Below, piece after piece: positions 34,084-45,317 of a stretch of 46,185 nucleotides of DNA. Where the stretch lies: NCBI GenBank assembly GCA_020723995.1, contig DYHT01000013.1, forward strand, positions 1-46,185, given 5' to 3'. Within the stretch, counting starts at the first letter, position 1. Every line of letters begins with the position of its first letter. Origin of the DNA: Chloroflexus sp. GTDB taxonomy: Bacteria; Chloroflexota; Anaerolineae; Anaerolineales; Villigracilaceae. Both the position numbers and the translations under genes were made by a program. The notes under the pieces are model-generated. The model was given only the letters and a program-made list of their open reading frames with translations, searched no databases and was not told the origin of the DNA.

Positions 34084-35487
34084 TTAGTTCATGTGCTTGA
34101 TAATCGCATCTCCAAACTCCGAGCACTTGACCTCGCTGGCGCCGTCCATCAGGCGGGCGAAGTCGTAAGTCACGGTTTTCGCGGCGACGGCGCCTTCCAT
34201 GCCCTTGACGATCAAATCGGCGGCCTCGTTCCAACACATGTAGCGCAGCATCATCTCGCCGGAAAGGATGACCGAGCCGGGATTGACCTTGTCCAGGTCG
34301 GCGTACTTGGGCGCGGTGCCGTGCGTGGCCTCGAAGATGGCGTGACCGGTCTCGTAGTTGATGTTCGCGCCGGGCGCGATGCCGATCCCGCCCACCTGCG
34401 CCGCCAGTGCGTCTGAGAGATAGTCGCCGTTCAGGTTCAGGGTGGCGATCACGTCGTAGTCGCGCGGACGGATGAGCGTAAATTGCAAGCTCACGTCTGC
34501 GATGGAATCCTTGATGAGCAGTTTCGACTTCCACTTGCCGCCGCCGTGCGTGTCCCACAGTTTCAGCGTTTCTTCGACCTCGCGCTGAATTTCGTTCTGC
34601 TGGTCGGGCGACATCATCTCGAAGCCGGGGTCAATCATCCGGGCGTTTTCCTCGATGGTCAGGTCCGGCCTGGATTCTTTGTTGCCCAGGATCCAGGTCT
34701 CGCGCTCGGTGACGATGGCTTCGCGGAACTCGCGCTTCGCCAGGGCGTAACCCCAATCCTTGAACGCGCCTTCGGTGAACTTCATGATGTTGCCCTTGTG
34801 GACGAAGTTCACGCTCTTGCGCTTGTTCTCCAGCGCCCACTTGATCGCGGCGCGCACCAGCCTCTCGCTCCCCTCGACCGAAACGGGCTTGATGCCGATG
34901 CCCGCCGTATCTGGGAAGCGCATCTTGGCGTATTCCTTCGGGAAGGCTTCCTTGAACAAATGCTTGAACTTCTTGTTATCGTCCGTACCGAACTGGAACT
35001 CGATGCCCGTGTAAATATCCTCGGTATTCTCGCGGAAGATGACCATATCCACGTACTCGGGGTGTTTCACCGGCGAGGGCACACCGTTGTAATAGCGCAC
35101 CGGCCGCTGGCAAACGTACAGGTCGAGCAGTTTGCGCAGGGCTACATTGAGCGAACGAATACCCCTGCCGATGGGCGTTGTCAGAGGGCCTTTGATGCCC
35201 ACCAGGAACTCGCTGAAGGCTTCGACGGTTTCATCGGGCAGCCACGTGCTGAACAACTTGAACGACTTCTCGCCGGCGTAGACTTCCATCCAGTGGATTT
35301 TGCGCTTCCCGCCGTAGGCTTTCTGGACGGCCGCGTCAAAGACGCGTACCGAGGCGTGCCAGATATCGCGACCGGTGCCGTCGCCTTCGACGAAGGGGAT
35401 GATCGGGTTATCGGGAACCTGTAAGCTGCCACCTTCAATAATAATTTTCTCCCCGTCCGCGGGGACTTTGACCTGCTTGTAGGACAT
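34084..35487 (-). CDS. icd: NADP-dependent isocitrate dehydrogenase
   Basis: A 467-residue isocitrate dehydrogenase. [15 protein letters not shown] starts the fold. [27 protein letters not shown] holds the substrate-binding Ser/Asn/Arg and the serine that is phosphorylated in E. coli. [17 protein letters not shown] and the C-terminal [25 protein letters not shown] / [19 protein letters not shown] motifs are present. It converts isocitrate to 2-oxoglutarate. Start at 35487 has AGGAG upstream; the longer frame lacks support. Confidence 0.94.
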   Translation of the reverse strand: MSYKQVKVPADGEKIIIEGGSLQVPDNPIIPFVEGDGTGRDIWHASVRVFDAAVQKAYGGKRKIHWMEVYAGEKSFKLFSTWLPDETVEAFSEFLVGIKGPLTTPIGRGIRSLNVALRKLLDLYVCQRPVRYYNGVPSPVKHPEYVDMVIFRENTEDIYTGIEFQFGTDDNKKFKHLFKEAFPKEYAKMRFPDTAGIGIKPVSVEGSERLVRAAIKWALENKRKSVNFVHKGNIMKFTEGAFKDWGYALAKREFREAIVTERETWILGNKESRPDLTIEENARMIDPGFEMMSPDQQNEIQREVEETLKLWDTHGGGKWKSKLLIKDSIADVSLQFTLIRPRDYDVIATLNLNGDYLSDALAAQVGGIGIAPGANINYETGHAIFEATHGTAPKYADLDKVNPGSVILSGEMMLRYMCWNEAADLIVKGMEGAVAAKTVTYDFARLMDGASEVKCSEFGDAIIKHMN

Positions 35488-35617
35488 TGCCTGCTCTCCT
35501 TTGGATAAATTCGGACTTATTATATCAAGATGCGCCAAAGGTTAGATGATAATCGCCAAAAATTGGCGCGCAAATGAAAAACCTGACGAGGTCAGGCGCC
35601 GCCGCCAAGTTCTCAGG

Positions 35618-35699
35618 CGCCGAAGGTGGGAGTCGAACCCACACGGGAGTTGCCCGCCGCACTCTCAGCGCGGTGCGTCTGCCATTCCGCCACTTCGGC
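35618..35699 (-). tRNA. tRNA-Leu (GAG)
   Basis: On the minus strand: acceptor GCCGAAG/CTTCGGC, type II long variable arm (CGGGCAACTCCCG), anticodon loop CTGAGAG (anticodon GAG), T-arm GTGGG-TTCGACT-CCCAC. It is 82 nt. The base after the acceptor stem (position 73) reads G, whereas tRNA-Leu normally has A73. CCA is not encoded. Confidence 0.92.
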
Positions 35700-35709
35700 A
35701 GGAGACTGG

Positions 35710-35985
35710 TTACTTCTCGACGAGAAGTCCGCTGACATATTTGTGCAGGATGCTTGAGATCAATGTCTGGTAAGGGATTCCGTCACGGACGGCGCGCTTC
35801 TGGATCCCGGCCAGATCCTTCTCGGAAATCCGGATATTGACGCGCTTGCCTTTGCGGTATGTCGCGCTGGCATAGGTGCGGTAGCGGTCTTTTTCTGCGG
35901 TAGCATCCCTGACCGCTTTCCACTCGTCGGCCTCATACGAGGCAAGGAGAGCAATCTCTTCCTGGTCAAATTTAAGGTCGCTCAT
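35710..35985 (-). CDS. BrnA/CopG-like antitoxin
   Basis: A 91-residue antitoxin-like protein. The N-terminal half is acidic and helical (FDQEEIALLASYEADEWKAV); the C-terminal half is a ribbon-helix-helix domain (KRVNIRISEKDLAGIQKRAV..YQTLISSILHKYV). It starts 1 nt after the end of the toxin gene, so the two are translationally coupled. It probably neutralises the toxin and represses the operon. Confidence 0.8.
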   Translation of the reverse strand: MSDLKFDQEEIALLASYEADEWKAVRDATAEKDRYRTYASATYRKGKRVNIRISEKDLAGIQKRAVRDGIPYQTLISSILHKYVSGLLVEK

Positions 35986-35986
35986 A

Positions 35987-36268
35987 TCAGTTACCTTTCA
36001 AATACTTACGCGTCGCCTTGCGGCTGGGAATGATCGTTTTCAAAAAGATTTCCGTCTCTGTTTCGATAAAAGGTACAAGATAAGCATAGCCTTCCACGTT
36101 GATAACAAAGATTCTCTGGCCTTTATATTTCTCCTGGTTTGGATGTTCCAACACATCCAACAGACAACCGGTTTCGATACAGAAGACGATTTCCTCGAAG
36201 GATATCTCTCTCTCCTGTTTCAACTGGTCATTCTTTTCTTCGCTCCAGATAAAGAATTTCATGTCCAT
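35987..36268 (-). CDS. BrnT-like toxin
   Basis: A 93-residue protein (MDMKFFIWSEEKNDQLKQER..). The N-terminal W-x3-K pattern, EISFEEIVFCIETG and the C-terminal FLKTIIPSRKATRKYLKG match the BrnT RNase-type fold. Toxin-first order is the typical brnTA arrangement. ATG at 36268 is the best start; another lies 6 nt later. The ribosome binding site is weak (AAAGG). TATACT just upstream could be a promoter -10. Confidence 0.75.
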   Translation of the reverse strand: MDMKFFIWSEEKNDQLKQEREISFEEIVFCIETGCLLDVLEHPNQEKYKGQRIFVINVEGYAYLVPFIETETEIFLKTIIPSRKATRKYLKGN

Positions 36269-36329
36269 AGTATAGCCTTTTGTGTGCCTTTTGGCAACAC
36301 ACATACAGTGAATTTTGGTTCAGATACTT

Positions 36330-36420
36330 GGCTGCGCCAGAACACTTGCCCTCACCGAAGTCCGCCCGCGGCCTTGCTGGGCGAGGGTCTCCTGACCCCG
36401 CCCGGATTTTGACCGCAGGT
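36330..36420. repeat. GCCCTCACCGAAGTCCG-type repeat
   Basis: TTGCCCTCACCGAAGTCCGC pairs imperfectly with CTGGGCGAGGGTCTCCTGACC. It shows the ends of the CCCTCACC..GAGGG repeat family. Non-coding and located between the toxin-antitoxin promoter and gene debris. Confidence 0.55.
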
Positions 36421-36435
36421 CTCCTGTTATCTATT

Positions 36436-36600
36436 CCATGGATGAGACCTTCGGTCAGTTGCATGTCGGGGGCGTGGCATTCGTGCGCATCCCCTTCGAC
36501 GTGGAACAGGCTTTTGGCAAAAAGCGCGTCCCGGTGCTGGCCACGATTGACGGCGAATCCTATCGTGGCACGCTGGTGCGGATGGGCGAACCCTGTCATC
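36436..36600 (+). pseudogene. DUF1905-like gene fragment
   Basis: The frame from 36438 reads VGGVAFVRIPFDVEQAFGKK, RVPVLATIDGESYRGTLVRM, then GEPCHLGK. This is a DUF1905-type beta-barrel (small phosphate-binding-like domain) with neither its first strand nor its C-terminus. It is fused directly to a pyrD fragment, so it is a broken piece. Confidence 0.65.
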
Positions 36601-36903
36601 TTGGAAAATGGTATGGACGGCGTCATCGCCACGAACTCGACCCTCGCCCGCGCAGGACTGCGGTCAAAGTTTCGGGAAGAATCGGCGGATTAAGCGGCGA
36701 GCCACTCAAGGGTCAGAGCGAGGCGGTGCCGCGCGGGATTGTCAAGCGCGCTGGGGGGAAGATCCCCATTATCAGCACGGGCGGAGTCATGTGTCCCGTA
36801 GATGCCAAACGCCGCCTCGATATGGGAGCGGCGCTGGTGCATTTCTATTCGGGCTGGTTTATGCCGGGCCGGGATTTGTGAAGGAAATCCTCCGGCGGTT
36901 GTG
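36601..36903 (+). pseudogene. pyrD (dihydroorotate dehydrogenase) 3' fragment with frameshifts
   Basis: Three successive frames give ENGMDGVIATNSTLARAGLR (to about 36690), GGLSGEPLKGQSEAV.. with GKIPIISTGGVMCPVDAKRR (to about 36865), then AGPGFVKEILRRL ending at 36903. Together they are the C-terminal third of a class 2 dihydroorotate dehydrogenase, with the FMN-phosphate segment IISTGGV. Two frameshifts and loss of the N-terminal two thirds show it is dead. Confidence 0.8.
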
Positions 36904-36920
36904 ATATAATTTTGGCCTTC

Positions 36921-36992
36921 GCCCCAGTAGTTCAACGGACAGAACAGGGCACTCCTAAGGCTCTGATGTGGGTTCAATTCCTGCCTGGGGCA
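36921..36992 (+). tRNA. tRNA-Arg (CCT)
   Basis: Acceptor GCCCCAG/CTGGGGC, D-stem GTTC/GAAC, anticodon stem GGGCA/GGCTC with loop CTCCTAA (anticodon CCT), T-arm GTGGG-TTCAATT-CCTGC, discriminator A. 72 nt. The innermost anticodon-stem pair is A31-G39, a mismatch, and the T stem has two G-U type pairs. CCA is not encoded. Confidence 0.9.
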
Positions 36993-37072
36993 CTGCCCCT
37001 TTATAAAACTATAACGAAATTTTAAGGAATCCACCTTGTAATTTCCTGGCAATTGTTGTATCATAATGGCGG

Positions 37073-37117
37073 CAAACGTTTGGGTGCCCCCCTCACCCAG
37101 GCGTTTGTCTTTTAAAT
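37073..37117. terminator. Terminator hairpin downstream of tRNA-Arg
   Basis: CAAACG..TGGGTG (37073-37086) pairs with CACCCA..CGTTTG (37093-37107), followed by TCTTTTAAATT. It can terminate the tRNA transcript. The stretch 36993-37153 holds nothing else I recognise. Confidence 0.8.
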
Positions 37118-37153
37118 TGGTAGTCTCTCAATAGGTTTTGGGAAATGTGAAGT

Positions 37154-38443
37154 TTAATATTCCTCGTAAATTTTCATTAGTGCCTCTCGCAAACCATCTA
37201 CTTCTTCCAACGTGTTGTAGTGTGCTGCGCCAACGCGCACCATACCGCCGCTATTTTCCAGCCCAAGCCGCTCGGTAACGCCAATAGCGTAGTAGTTCCC
37301 GTCCCAAACATAGATTCCTTCGCGGGCTAACTTTTCCGCGACCTGGCGAGGGTGCAGGCCTCTTAGACAAAAAGAGAAGGTCGCAACGCGTTGTTCCAGC
37401 CGGCGAATATCGGTCGGGCCATATACGGTCAGGTCAGGAATAGACTGTAAAGCCGAGAGCATGGCGCGGCTGAGTTCGAATTCATAGGCGCGGATGACCG
37501 TCATCGCTTTTTTCAATTCCATGCGGCGGCCCTGATAACCTTTTTCTGCCAACCCCTCGATATGCTCGCTGCCAAATTCCCGCCCAATCCATTCAAAATA
37601 CTCGATTGCACCCAGCACGCCGGCAATCCCCTCATGGTTTTGCGTGCCGGTCTCGAATTTGCCGGGCAGGCGATTGGTCGCCGGGCGGACTTTATATGCA
37701 AACAGATCTTCCAGAAGCTCGCGCCGTCCGTAAAGGATGCCCTGGTGGGGTCCGAAAAATTTATAGCTGGAGGATACAAGAAAGTCACAACCCAGTTTTT
37801 GAACGTCAATCGGGGCATGAGGGGCATACTGCACGGCATCAATATAGACCAGCGAGCCGGCCTCATGAGCCATCTTTACGATCCTGGCAACCGGGTTGAT
37901 TGTGCCAAGCGAGTTGGAAGCATAACCGACCGCGACCAGGCGCGGCTTGCGTTCCAGCGCAGCCTGCATCTCTTCCATGTTCAGCGTACCGTCTTCGGGA
38001 TGGAAGTCCACCCAAATGACATTGCAGCCTCGATCCTGCGCCGCCAGCACCCACGGCGTGACGTTGGCATCATGGTCGAGCCGGGTCAGGACAATTTCAT
38101 CACCAGCGTTCCAGTCCCGCGAGATAGAGCGGCTGATGTGCAAAGTCAGCGTGGTCATGTTTGCTCCGAAGATGATCTCCTCGGGGCTGGCTGCATTGTA
38201 GAAATCTGCCATGGCGCGATGTGCTTCGTCCAAAACGGCATCGGTAGCGATGCTGGTGGCAAAGGCGCCCTCGTGGTTGGCGTTGCATTCCAACAAATAC
38301 CTGTTGACCCGCTCGAGGGATTGTCTTGCGATCTGAGTGCCGCCGGGGTTATCGAAGAAAACCACCCGGCGGTTGAGGGCTGGAAACTGACTGCGAATGG
38401 CCGTCAGGCTTGCGCTGAGTAGAGGTGAAGTATCGAGGAACAT
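37154..38443 (-). CDS. Cysteine desulfurase-like PLP enzyme
   Basis: A 429-residue class V aminotransferase-fold protein. It has FFDNPGGTQIARQSLERVNRYL, the DHDANVTPW segment in place of the usual HHAN, YIDAVQYAPHAPIDV (PLP-binding Asp) and FLVSSSYKFFGPHQGILYG with the PLP lysine in SSYKFFG. This matches the cysteine desulfurase-like family (TIGR01976 style), distinct from IscS/SufS. The true substrate is unknown. Start at 38443 has AGGAG 7 nt upstream; a longer frame from 38473 lacks support. Confidence 0.85.
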   Translation of the reverse strand: MFLDTSPLLSASLTAIRSQFPALNRRVVFFDNPGGTQIARQSLERVNRYLLECNANHEGAFATSIATDAVLDEAHRAMADFYNAASPEEIIFGANMTTLTLHISRSISRDWNAGDEIVLTRLDHDANVTPWVLAAQDRGCNVIWVDFHPEDGTLNMEEMQAALERKPRLVAVGYASNSLGTINPVARIVKMAHEAGSLVYIDAVQYAPHAPIDVQKLGCDFLVSSSYKFFGPHQGILYGRRELLEDLFAYKVRPATNRLPGKFETGTQNHEGIAGVLGAIEYFEWIGREFGSEHIEGLAEKGYQGRRMELKKAMTVIRAYEFELSRAMLSALQSIPDLTVYGPTDIRRLEQRVATFSFCLRGLHPRQVAEKLAREGIYVWDGNYYAIGVTERLGLENSGGMVRVGAAHYNTLEEVDGLREALMKIYEEY

Positions 38444-38674
38444 TGGCCAACTCCTTTGAAGGTGGGGGTACAAAACGAGGCGATCTTGTGTATACTGAGA
38501 TTGTAATCCGATATGAGGTTGTGTGGAATGATTCAGAGTTGTTTTACATATTGCGCGTCAGGCGATTGGTGGTATTCCTGGAATACTTTGGAGCGGGAGG
38601 CTGGAAAGCTCGGCGATTAAGGCTATTCTGGATGCAGCGAGCACGGCAATATTAGAATTGCTGACGTGTACGTC
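38444..38674. other. Spacer upstream of rRNA promoters
   Basis: No gene, repeat or RNA that I can support. It should contain the promoter for the minus-strand desulfurase-like gene and possibly upstream activating sequence for the rRNA promoters. Confidence 0.4.
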
Positions 38675-38702
38675 TTGACAATTATCCTCAGACATGTATA
38701 AT
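38675..38702 (+). promoter_or_regulatory. rRNA operon promoter P1
   Basis: Consensus -35 TTGACA (38675-38680) and -10 TATAAT (38697-38702) with a 16-bp spacer. This perfect sigma70-type match is as expected for an rRNA operon. Confidence 0.85.
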
Positions 38703-38858
38703 AGGAGCAGATAATCACTTCACTCAGATCTCGTCCTTGCGGACAGATCGTTGACAACTGAAGAACTCGTCTTACGCCAGAGACACAAGGCACAAAGTTT
38801 TGCAGTCTGGCGAGCCGATGTTGAAAGAGAAACATCGGAATTTTTGTCTGTCTAAGCC

Positions 38859-38887
38859 TTGACAGACGTTCTCCATGCGGGTAGAAT
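38859..38887 (+). promoter_or_regulatory. rRNA operon promoter P2
   Basis: TTGACA (38859-38864) and TAGAAT (38882-38887) with a 17-bp spacer, about 100 nt before 16S. Both P1 and P2 are followed by an ACAACTGAAGA motif (38751 and 38914). Confidence 0.82.
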
Positions 38888-38910
38888 ACAGCCCGCTTAG
38901 TTATCAGGAC

Positions 38911-38937
38911 CTTAACAACTGAAGAGTGATAGGAAGT
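38911..38937 (+). other. 16S pre-rRNA processing stem, 5' strand
   Basis: TTAACAACTGAAGAGTGATA and following bases (38911-38937) are complementary to the segment at about 40597-40620 (CTTCCTATCACTCCTCAGTT). This pair would form the long stem around 16S that RNase III cleaves. Confidence 0.8.
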
Positions 38938-38990
38938 AAATCAACCCTGTCGTTATAAATTCGTAACTCACACTTCGTAAGAAGTGAATT

Positions 38991-40497
<1,507 letters not shown>

Positions 40498-40630
40498 CGA
40501 GTACCGAGCAAAGGTCCAGCCTTTTCAGGCAGACCAGCGCTCTACTTCCAAATCTCTCGCCGCGGTGGCGAGAGTCGGTGGGGAAGAGAAACTTCCTATC
40601 ACTCCTCAGTTGTTGAGGCCTCTCCTAGGC

Positions 40631-40704
40631 GGGCCTGTAGCTCAGTTGGTTAGAGCACAGTCCTGATAAGACTGGGGTCACTGGTTCGAGTCCAGTCAGG
40701 CCCA
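40631..40704 (+). tRNA. tRNA-Ile (GAT)
   Basis: Acceptor GGGCCTG/CAGGCCC, D-arm GCTC..GAGC, anticodon loop CTGATAA (anticodon GAT), T-arm CTGGTTCGAGTCCAG, discriminator A. 74 nt, in the 16S-23S spacer. Confidence 0.96.
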
Positions 40705-40791
40705 CTGGCTTAGTCGGGTGGTCAGATGGTCATTTAGTCGAATAGTCTGATTGAGCATGTGACTAGCAGACCAGAGGCTATGTGACTAACC

Positions 40792-40863
40792 GGGGATGTA
40801 GCTCAGCGGGAGAGCAACGCCTTTGCAAGGCGAAGGCCACGGGTTCGAATCCCGTCATCTCCA
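40792..40863 (+). tRNA. tRNA-Ala (TGC)
   Basis: Acceptor GGGGATG/CATCTCC, anticodon loop TTTGCAA (anticodon TGC), T-arm CGGGTTCGAATCCCG, discriminator A. 72 nt. The outermost anticodon-stem pair is A-A. Lies in the 16S-23S spacer after tRNA-Ile; the 87 nt between them hold short GTC/AGTC-rich repeats. Confidence 0.96.
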
Positions 40864-41114
40864 CCTGAGTTACGAATACGAGAAAGGATAGCGACCGGTT
40901 TGAAGTTAGCGATCTTGGAACTGAATTAATATCGGTTGGCTTCTATCGCGTGGGAGAGTTATGCGGCCCGGCGATGAGCCGGGTCGCATTGTGTATAAAA
41001 TCAGAATGTTGACGGGCAATCGATGCTCTTGACGCAAGTGAAGGGCATCGCTCGCCGGTCAACGGCGAAAGTCGCCGGTTGTTGGCAAAAACAGCACCTT
41101 ACCAATTGAATAGT

Positions 41115-41175
41115 AACTGCAAGTAATAAATATTTTATGTAGGCCGAAAAGTATCAATTTCTCCGTATCACGTGG
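41115..41175 (+). other. 23S pre-rRNA processing stem, 5' strand
   Basis: TTGAATAGTAACTG (41115) and AAAAGTATCAA..TCTCCGTA (41149-41167) are complementary to TACGGAGAACTTGATACTTTT and CAGTTACTATTCAA at 45136-45179. This forms the stem enclosing 23S rRNA. Confidence 0.85.
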
Positions 41176-41653
41176 AGAAGCTACTAAGAGCTTACGGTGG
41201 ATGCCTTGGCGCTAAGTGCCGATGAAGGACGCGGGACACTGCGATAAGCCTCGGGTAGCCGTGTACAGGCTTTGATCCGGGGATTTCCGAATGGGGAAAC
41301 CCGCTGTGGCGATCCCACAGCATCTTCTGGTTGAACACATAGGCCAGAAGAGGGGCACCTGGGGAACTGAAACATCTAAGTACCCAGAGGAAAAGAGATT
41401 ATTTCCCTAGTAGTGGCGAGCGAACGGGAATCAGCCCAAACCAGAGAGGCTTGCTTCTTTGGGGTTGTAGGGTCCGGCATATGGAAGTTACAAATCAATC
41501 TGCTAGCAGAAAGGTGTGGGAAAGCCTACCAAAGAGGGTAACAGTCCCGTATGCGAAAGTGGATTGACTTCCGCTGGATACCTGAGTACTGCCGGGCACG
41601 CTAATCCGGCAGGAATCTGGGGAGTCCACTCCCCAAGGCTAAATACACTTGGC

Positions 41654-41693
<40 letters not shown>

Positions 41694-42299
41694 TCCCCCT
41701 GTTAGGGGAGTGAAATAGAACCTGAAACCGTAAGCTTACAAGCAGTCGAAGGGCTAATGGCGTGTCGGTGTCCCGGTGAAAGCCGGGTACGCGGCGCTAT
41801 GCCTGACGGCGTGCCTCTTGGAGAATGAGCCTGCGAGTTAATCTCAGTGGCGAGGTTAAGGGAGTAACACCCGTAGCCGTAGCGAAAGCGAGTCTGAATA
41901 GGGCGTATAGTCGCTGGGATTAGACACGAAACCGGGTGAGCTACCCATGGCCAGGGTGAAGCGAGTCTAAACGCTCGTGGAGGCCCGAACCTTCTAATGT
42001 TGCAAAATTACGGGATGAGCTGTGGGTAGAGGTGATATGCCAATCGAACTCGGAGATAGCTTGTTCTCCCCGAAATAGCTTTAGGGCTAGCGTCATGCGT
42101 TTAGTACCGGAGGTAGAGCACTGGATGAGCTAGGGGGCTTACCGCTTACCGAACTCAACCAAACTCCGAATGCCGGTACTCCATAGCATGGCAGTCGGAC
42201 TCCGGGAGATGAGTTTCGGGGTCGAAAGGGAAACAGCCCAGATCATCGGCTAAGGTCCTCAAATCCAGACTAAGTGGGAAACGAGGTGAGGTTACTCGA

Positions 42300-42361
<62 letters not shown>

Positions 42362-43128
42362 TAGTGACCTTGCGCGGAAAATTTAACGGGGCTAAGTCTG
42401 GTACCGAAGCCATGGGTCTTGTCGCAAGACAGGGCAGTAGGGGAGCGTTCCGCCAGCGGTGAAGGTCGACTGTAAGGACGGCTGGAGCGGGCGGAAGTGA
42501 GAATGCAGGCATGAGTAGCGAATAAACACGTGAGAACCGTGTTCGCCGTAAATCTAAGGTTTCCGACGCCAGGTCATTCCGCGTCGGGTTAGTCGGCCCT
42601 TAGCCGAGGCCGAAAGGCGTAGGCGATGGACATCCGGTCAACATTCCGGAACCATCTGGAAGGAGCGATGGGGTAACGCAGCGAGGTAGGCCAGCCTGTG
42701 ATTGGTTGTGCAGGTGCTAAACGTCTAGGTGTTGAGGTCTGTAGGTAAATCCGCAGACTGAGCTGAAGCGTGATGGCGTGCCCTTGAGGTGGAAGTGGTT
42801 AAGCCTTGCTGCCGAGAAAAGCCTCTAAGCGATGAATTCCAGATGCCCGTACCGCAATCCGACACTGGTAGATGGGTAGAGTATACCAAGGCGAACGGGA
42901 GAACCCTCGTTAAGGAACTCGGCAATTTAACCCCGTAACTTCGGGATAAGGGGTGCCTCCTGACGTGAGTGAAAACAGAGCGTTGGGAGGTCGCAGTGAA
43001 ATGGTTCTAGTGACTGGTTAACAAAACCACAGGTCTCTGCAAAGCCGTAAGGCGATGTATAGGGGCTGACACCTGCCCAGTGCCGGAAGGTTAAAGGGAG
43101 GGGTTAGGCGCAAGTCGAAGCTCTGAAC

Positions 43129-43477
<349 letters not shown>

Positions 43478-44182
43478 GAATGAAATTGCCCGTAACCAGC
43501 TAATAACGGTGAAGCCCTATCTCGTTGCGATGTAACAAGGCATCGTGTAAAAGAGAGGGTAATACCGTGGGAAGTCGTCCTGAGTAATAACGAAGGATTG
43601 ACCCCGTAACGACTGATCCCTTCTAGTCGAAGGGAGAGATGATGAATTCTACCGCAAGGTAAATTTATATTCGTCATCATACGCTGGTGGTTTTTTTGAG
43701 GTGGCCTATGGATATCAAATCATATTTGAGTGGATATGCTGATGGCGAAGGATGTTTTTGTGTCTCAATAAACAAAAGCGAACGTCATAAGTTCGGCTGG
43801 GAGATTCGACCAAGTTTCTCTGTTAGCCAGAACAGTGACCGAGCGCAAGTAATTGAGATGTTGAAACAGTATTTTGGTTGTGGAACAATCCGCCCTGATC
43901 GTTCTGATAAGACGATCAAATATGAAGTTCGAAGTGTTGATGAACTGGTTGAAAGGATAATTCCTCATTTCGAGGAAATTCCTCTTCTTTCCAGCAAGCG
44001 ACACGATTTTGAACTCTTTGCCGAAATATGTCAAATGATGTATCAAGGCGCTCATCATGAGATGGAAGGGTTCAGACGAATTTTGGGTTTAGCATTTGAA
44101 ATGAATCCATCTGGTATCCGAAAGTACACCAAAGGAGAAATCAAGTTATAGTCTGCGCTCGTAGGAATACGAGAGTAAAGTG
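43478..44182 (+). mobile_element. Group I intron at 23S position 1951 with homing endonuclease gene
   Basis: A 705-nt insertion after GTCGGGT (E. coli U1951), before AAGTTCCGACC. P7 halves GACT (43611-43614) and AGTC (44150-44153) flank the endonuclease gene, and CTCGTAGGAATACGAG near the 3' end is P9-like. It ends in a proper terminal G at 44182. The stop codon of the internal gene overlaps the 3' P7 strand. The position matches the Coxiella burnetii L1951 intron. Confidence 0.9.
43708..44151 (+). CDS. LAGLIDADG homing endonuclease (intron-encoded)
   Basis: A 147-residue single-motif LAGLIDADG protein (motif LSGYADGEG at 7-15; E14 is the catalytic acid). One motif means it should act as a homodimer like I-CreI. 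It then has SFSVSQNSDRAQVIEMLKQYFG and YEVRSVDELVERIIPHFEEIP, typical of rRNA-intron members. ATG at 43708 is chosen because GAGGTGG lies upstream; a longer frame would start in the intron core. It would cut intronless 23S genes near position 1951 and spread the intron. Confidence 0.93.
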   Translation: MDIKSYLSGYADGEGCFCVSINKSERHKFGWEIRPSFSVSQNSDRAQVIEMLKQYFGCGTIRPDRSDKTIKYEVRSVDELVERIIPHFEEIPLLSSKRHDFELFAEICQMMYQGAHHEMEGFRRILGLAFEMNPSGIRKYTKGEIKL

Positions 44183-44458
44183 AAGTTCCGACCCGCACGA
44201 ACGGTGTAACAACTAGAACAGTGTCTCAACGAGGGACCCGGTGAAATTGAAATGGCTGTGAAGATGCGGCCTACCCGCAGTAGGACAAAAAGACCCCGTG
44301 GAGCTTTACTGCATCTTGGCATTGAGTTTGGGTATGATTTGTGTAGCATAGGTGGGAGGCTTTGAAGCTGGGGCGCTAGCCTCGGTGGAGCCGTCAGTGA
44401 AATACCACCCTGATTATACTTAGACCCTAACCTCAGACCGTCATCCGGCTGAGGGACC

Positions 44459-44514
<56 letters not shown>

Positions 44515-44656
44515 CCAAAGGTTCCCTCAGGGTGAATGGAAACCACCCAAAGAGTGTAAAGGCATAAGGGAGCTTGACTGCAAGACCAACGCGTCGAGCA
44601 GAGTCGAAAGACGGGCTTAGTGATCCCACGAAACTGAGTGGAAAGGTCGTGGCTAC

Positions 44657-44687
<31 letters not shown>

Positions 44688-44723
44688 GGTGAGATCCAAG
44701 AGTTCACATCGACGATCTCGCTC

Positions 44724-44759
<36 letters not shown>

Positions 44760-44763
44760 GATA

Positions 44764-44797
<34 letters not shown>

Positions 44798-44798
44798 C

Positions 44799-44847
<49 letters not shown>

Positions 44848-44912
44848 ACTGTGGGCGTAAGGGATTTGAAGGGAGCTGCTCCTAGTACGAGAGGACCGGA
44901 GTGGACAGACCT

Positions 44913-44953
<41 letters not shown>

Positions 44954-45197
44954 TACGTCTGGCAGAGATAACCGCTGAAAGCATCTAAGTGGGAAACTCG
45001 CCCTAAGATTAGATCCCTGTATTCCCTTAAGGGAGTAAGACCGCAGGTAGACTACCTGCTTAATAGGCGGCGTGTGTAAGCGCAGCAATGCGTTGAGCTA
45101 AGCCGTACTAATGGTCGAGGGCTGATCTGCGTGGTACGGAGAACTTGATACTTTTCGAGATCAACAGTTACTATTCAAACCAAACTTATGAATAAGT

Positions 45198-45317
45198 CTC
45201 TTGGTGATTTGAGCGACGAGGGTACACCCGGTCCCATCCCGAACCCGGAAGTTAAGCTCGTCAGCGCCGATGGTACTTGGTGGGTAACTGCCTGGGAGAG
45301 TAGGTCATCGCCAAGAG
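45198..45317 (+). rRNA. rrf: 5S ribosomal RNA
   Basis: The terminal stem CTCTTGG (45198-45204) / CCAAGAG (45311-45317) encloses the 5S core with CACCCGGTCCCATCCCGAACCCGGAAGTTAAGC-type sequence. It is about 120 nt. A T-rich run (GCTTTTTCTTTTT) follows directly and should terminate the rRNA operon. Confidence 0.94.

Noticed and set aside
34483-35424. 313-codon plus-strand frame over icd
   Set aside because: Antisense shadow; icd on the minus strand has all catalytic motifs.
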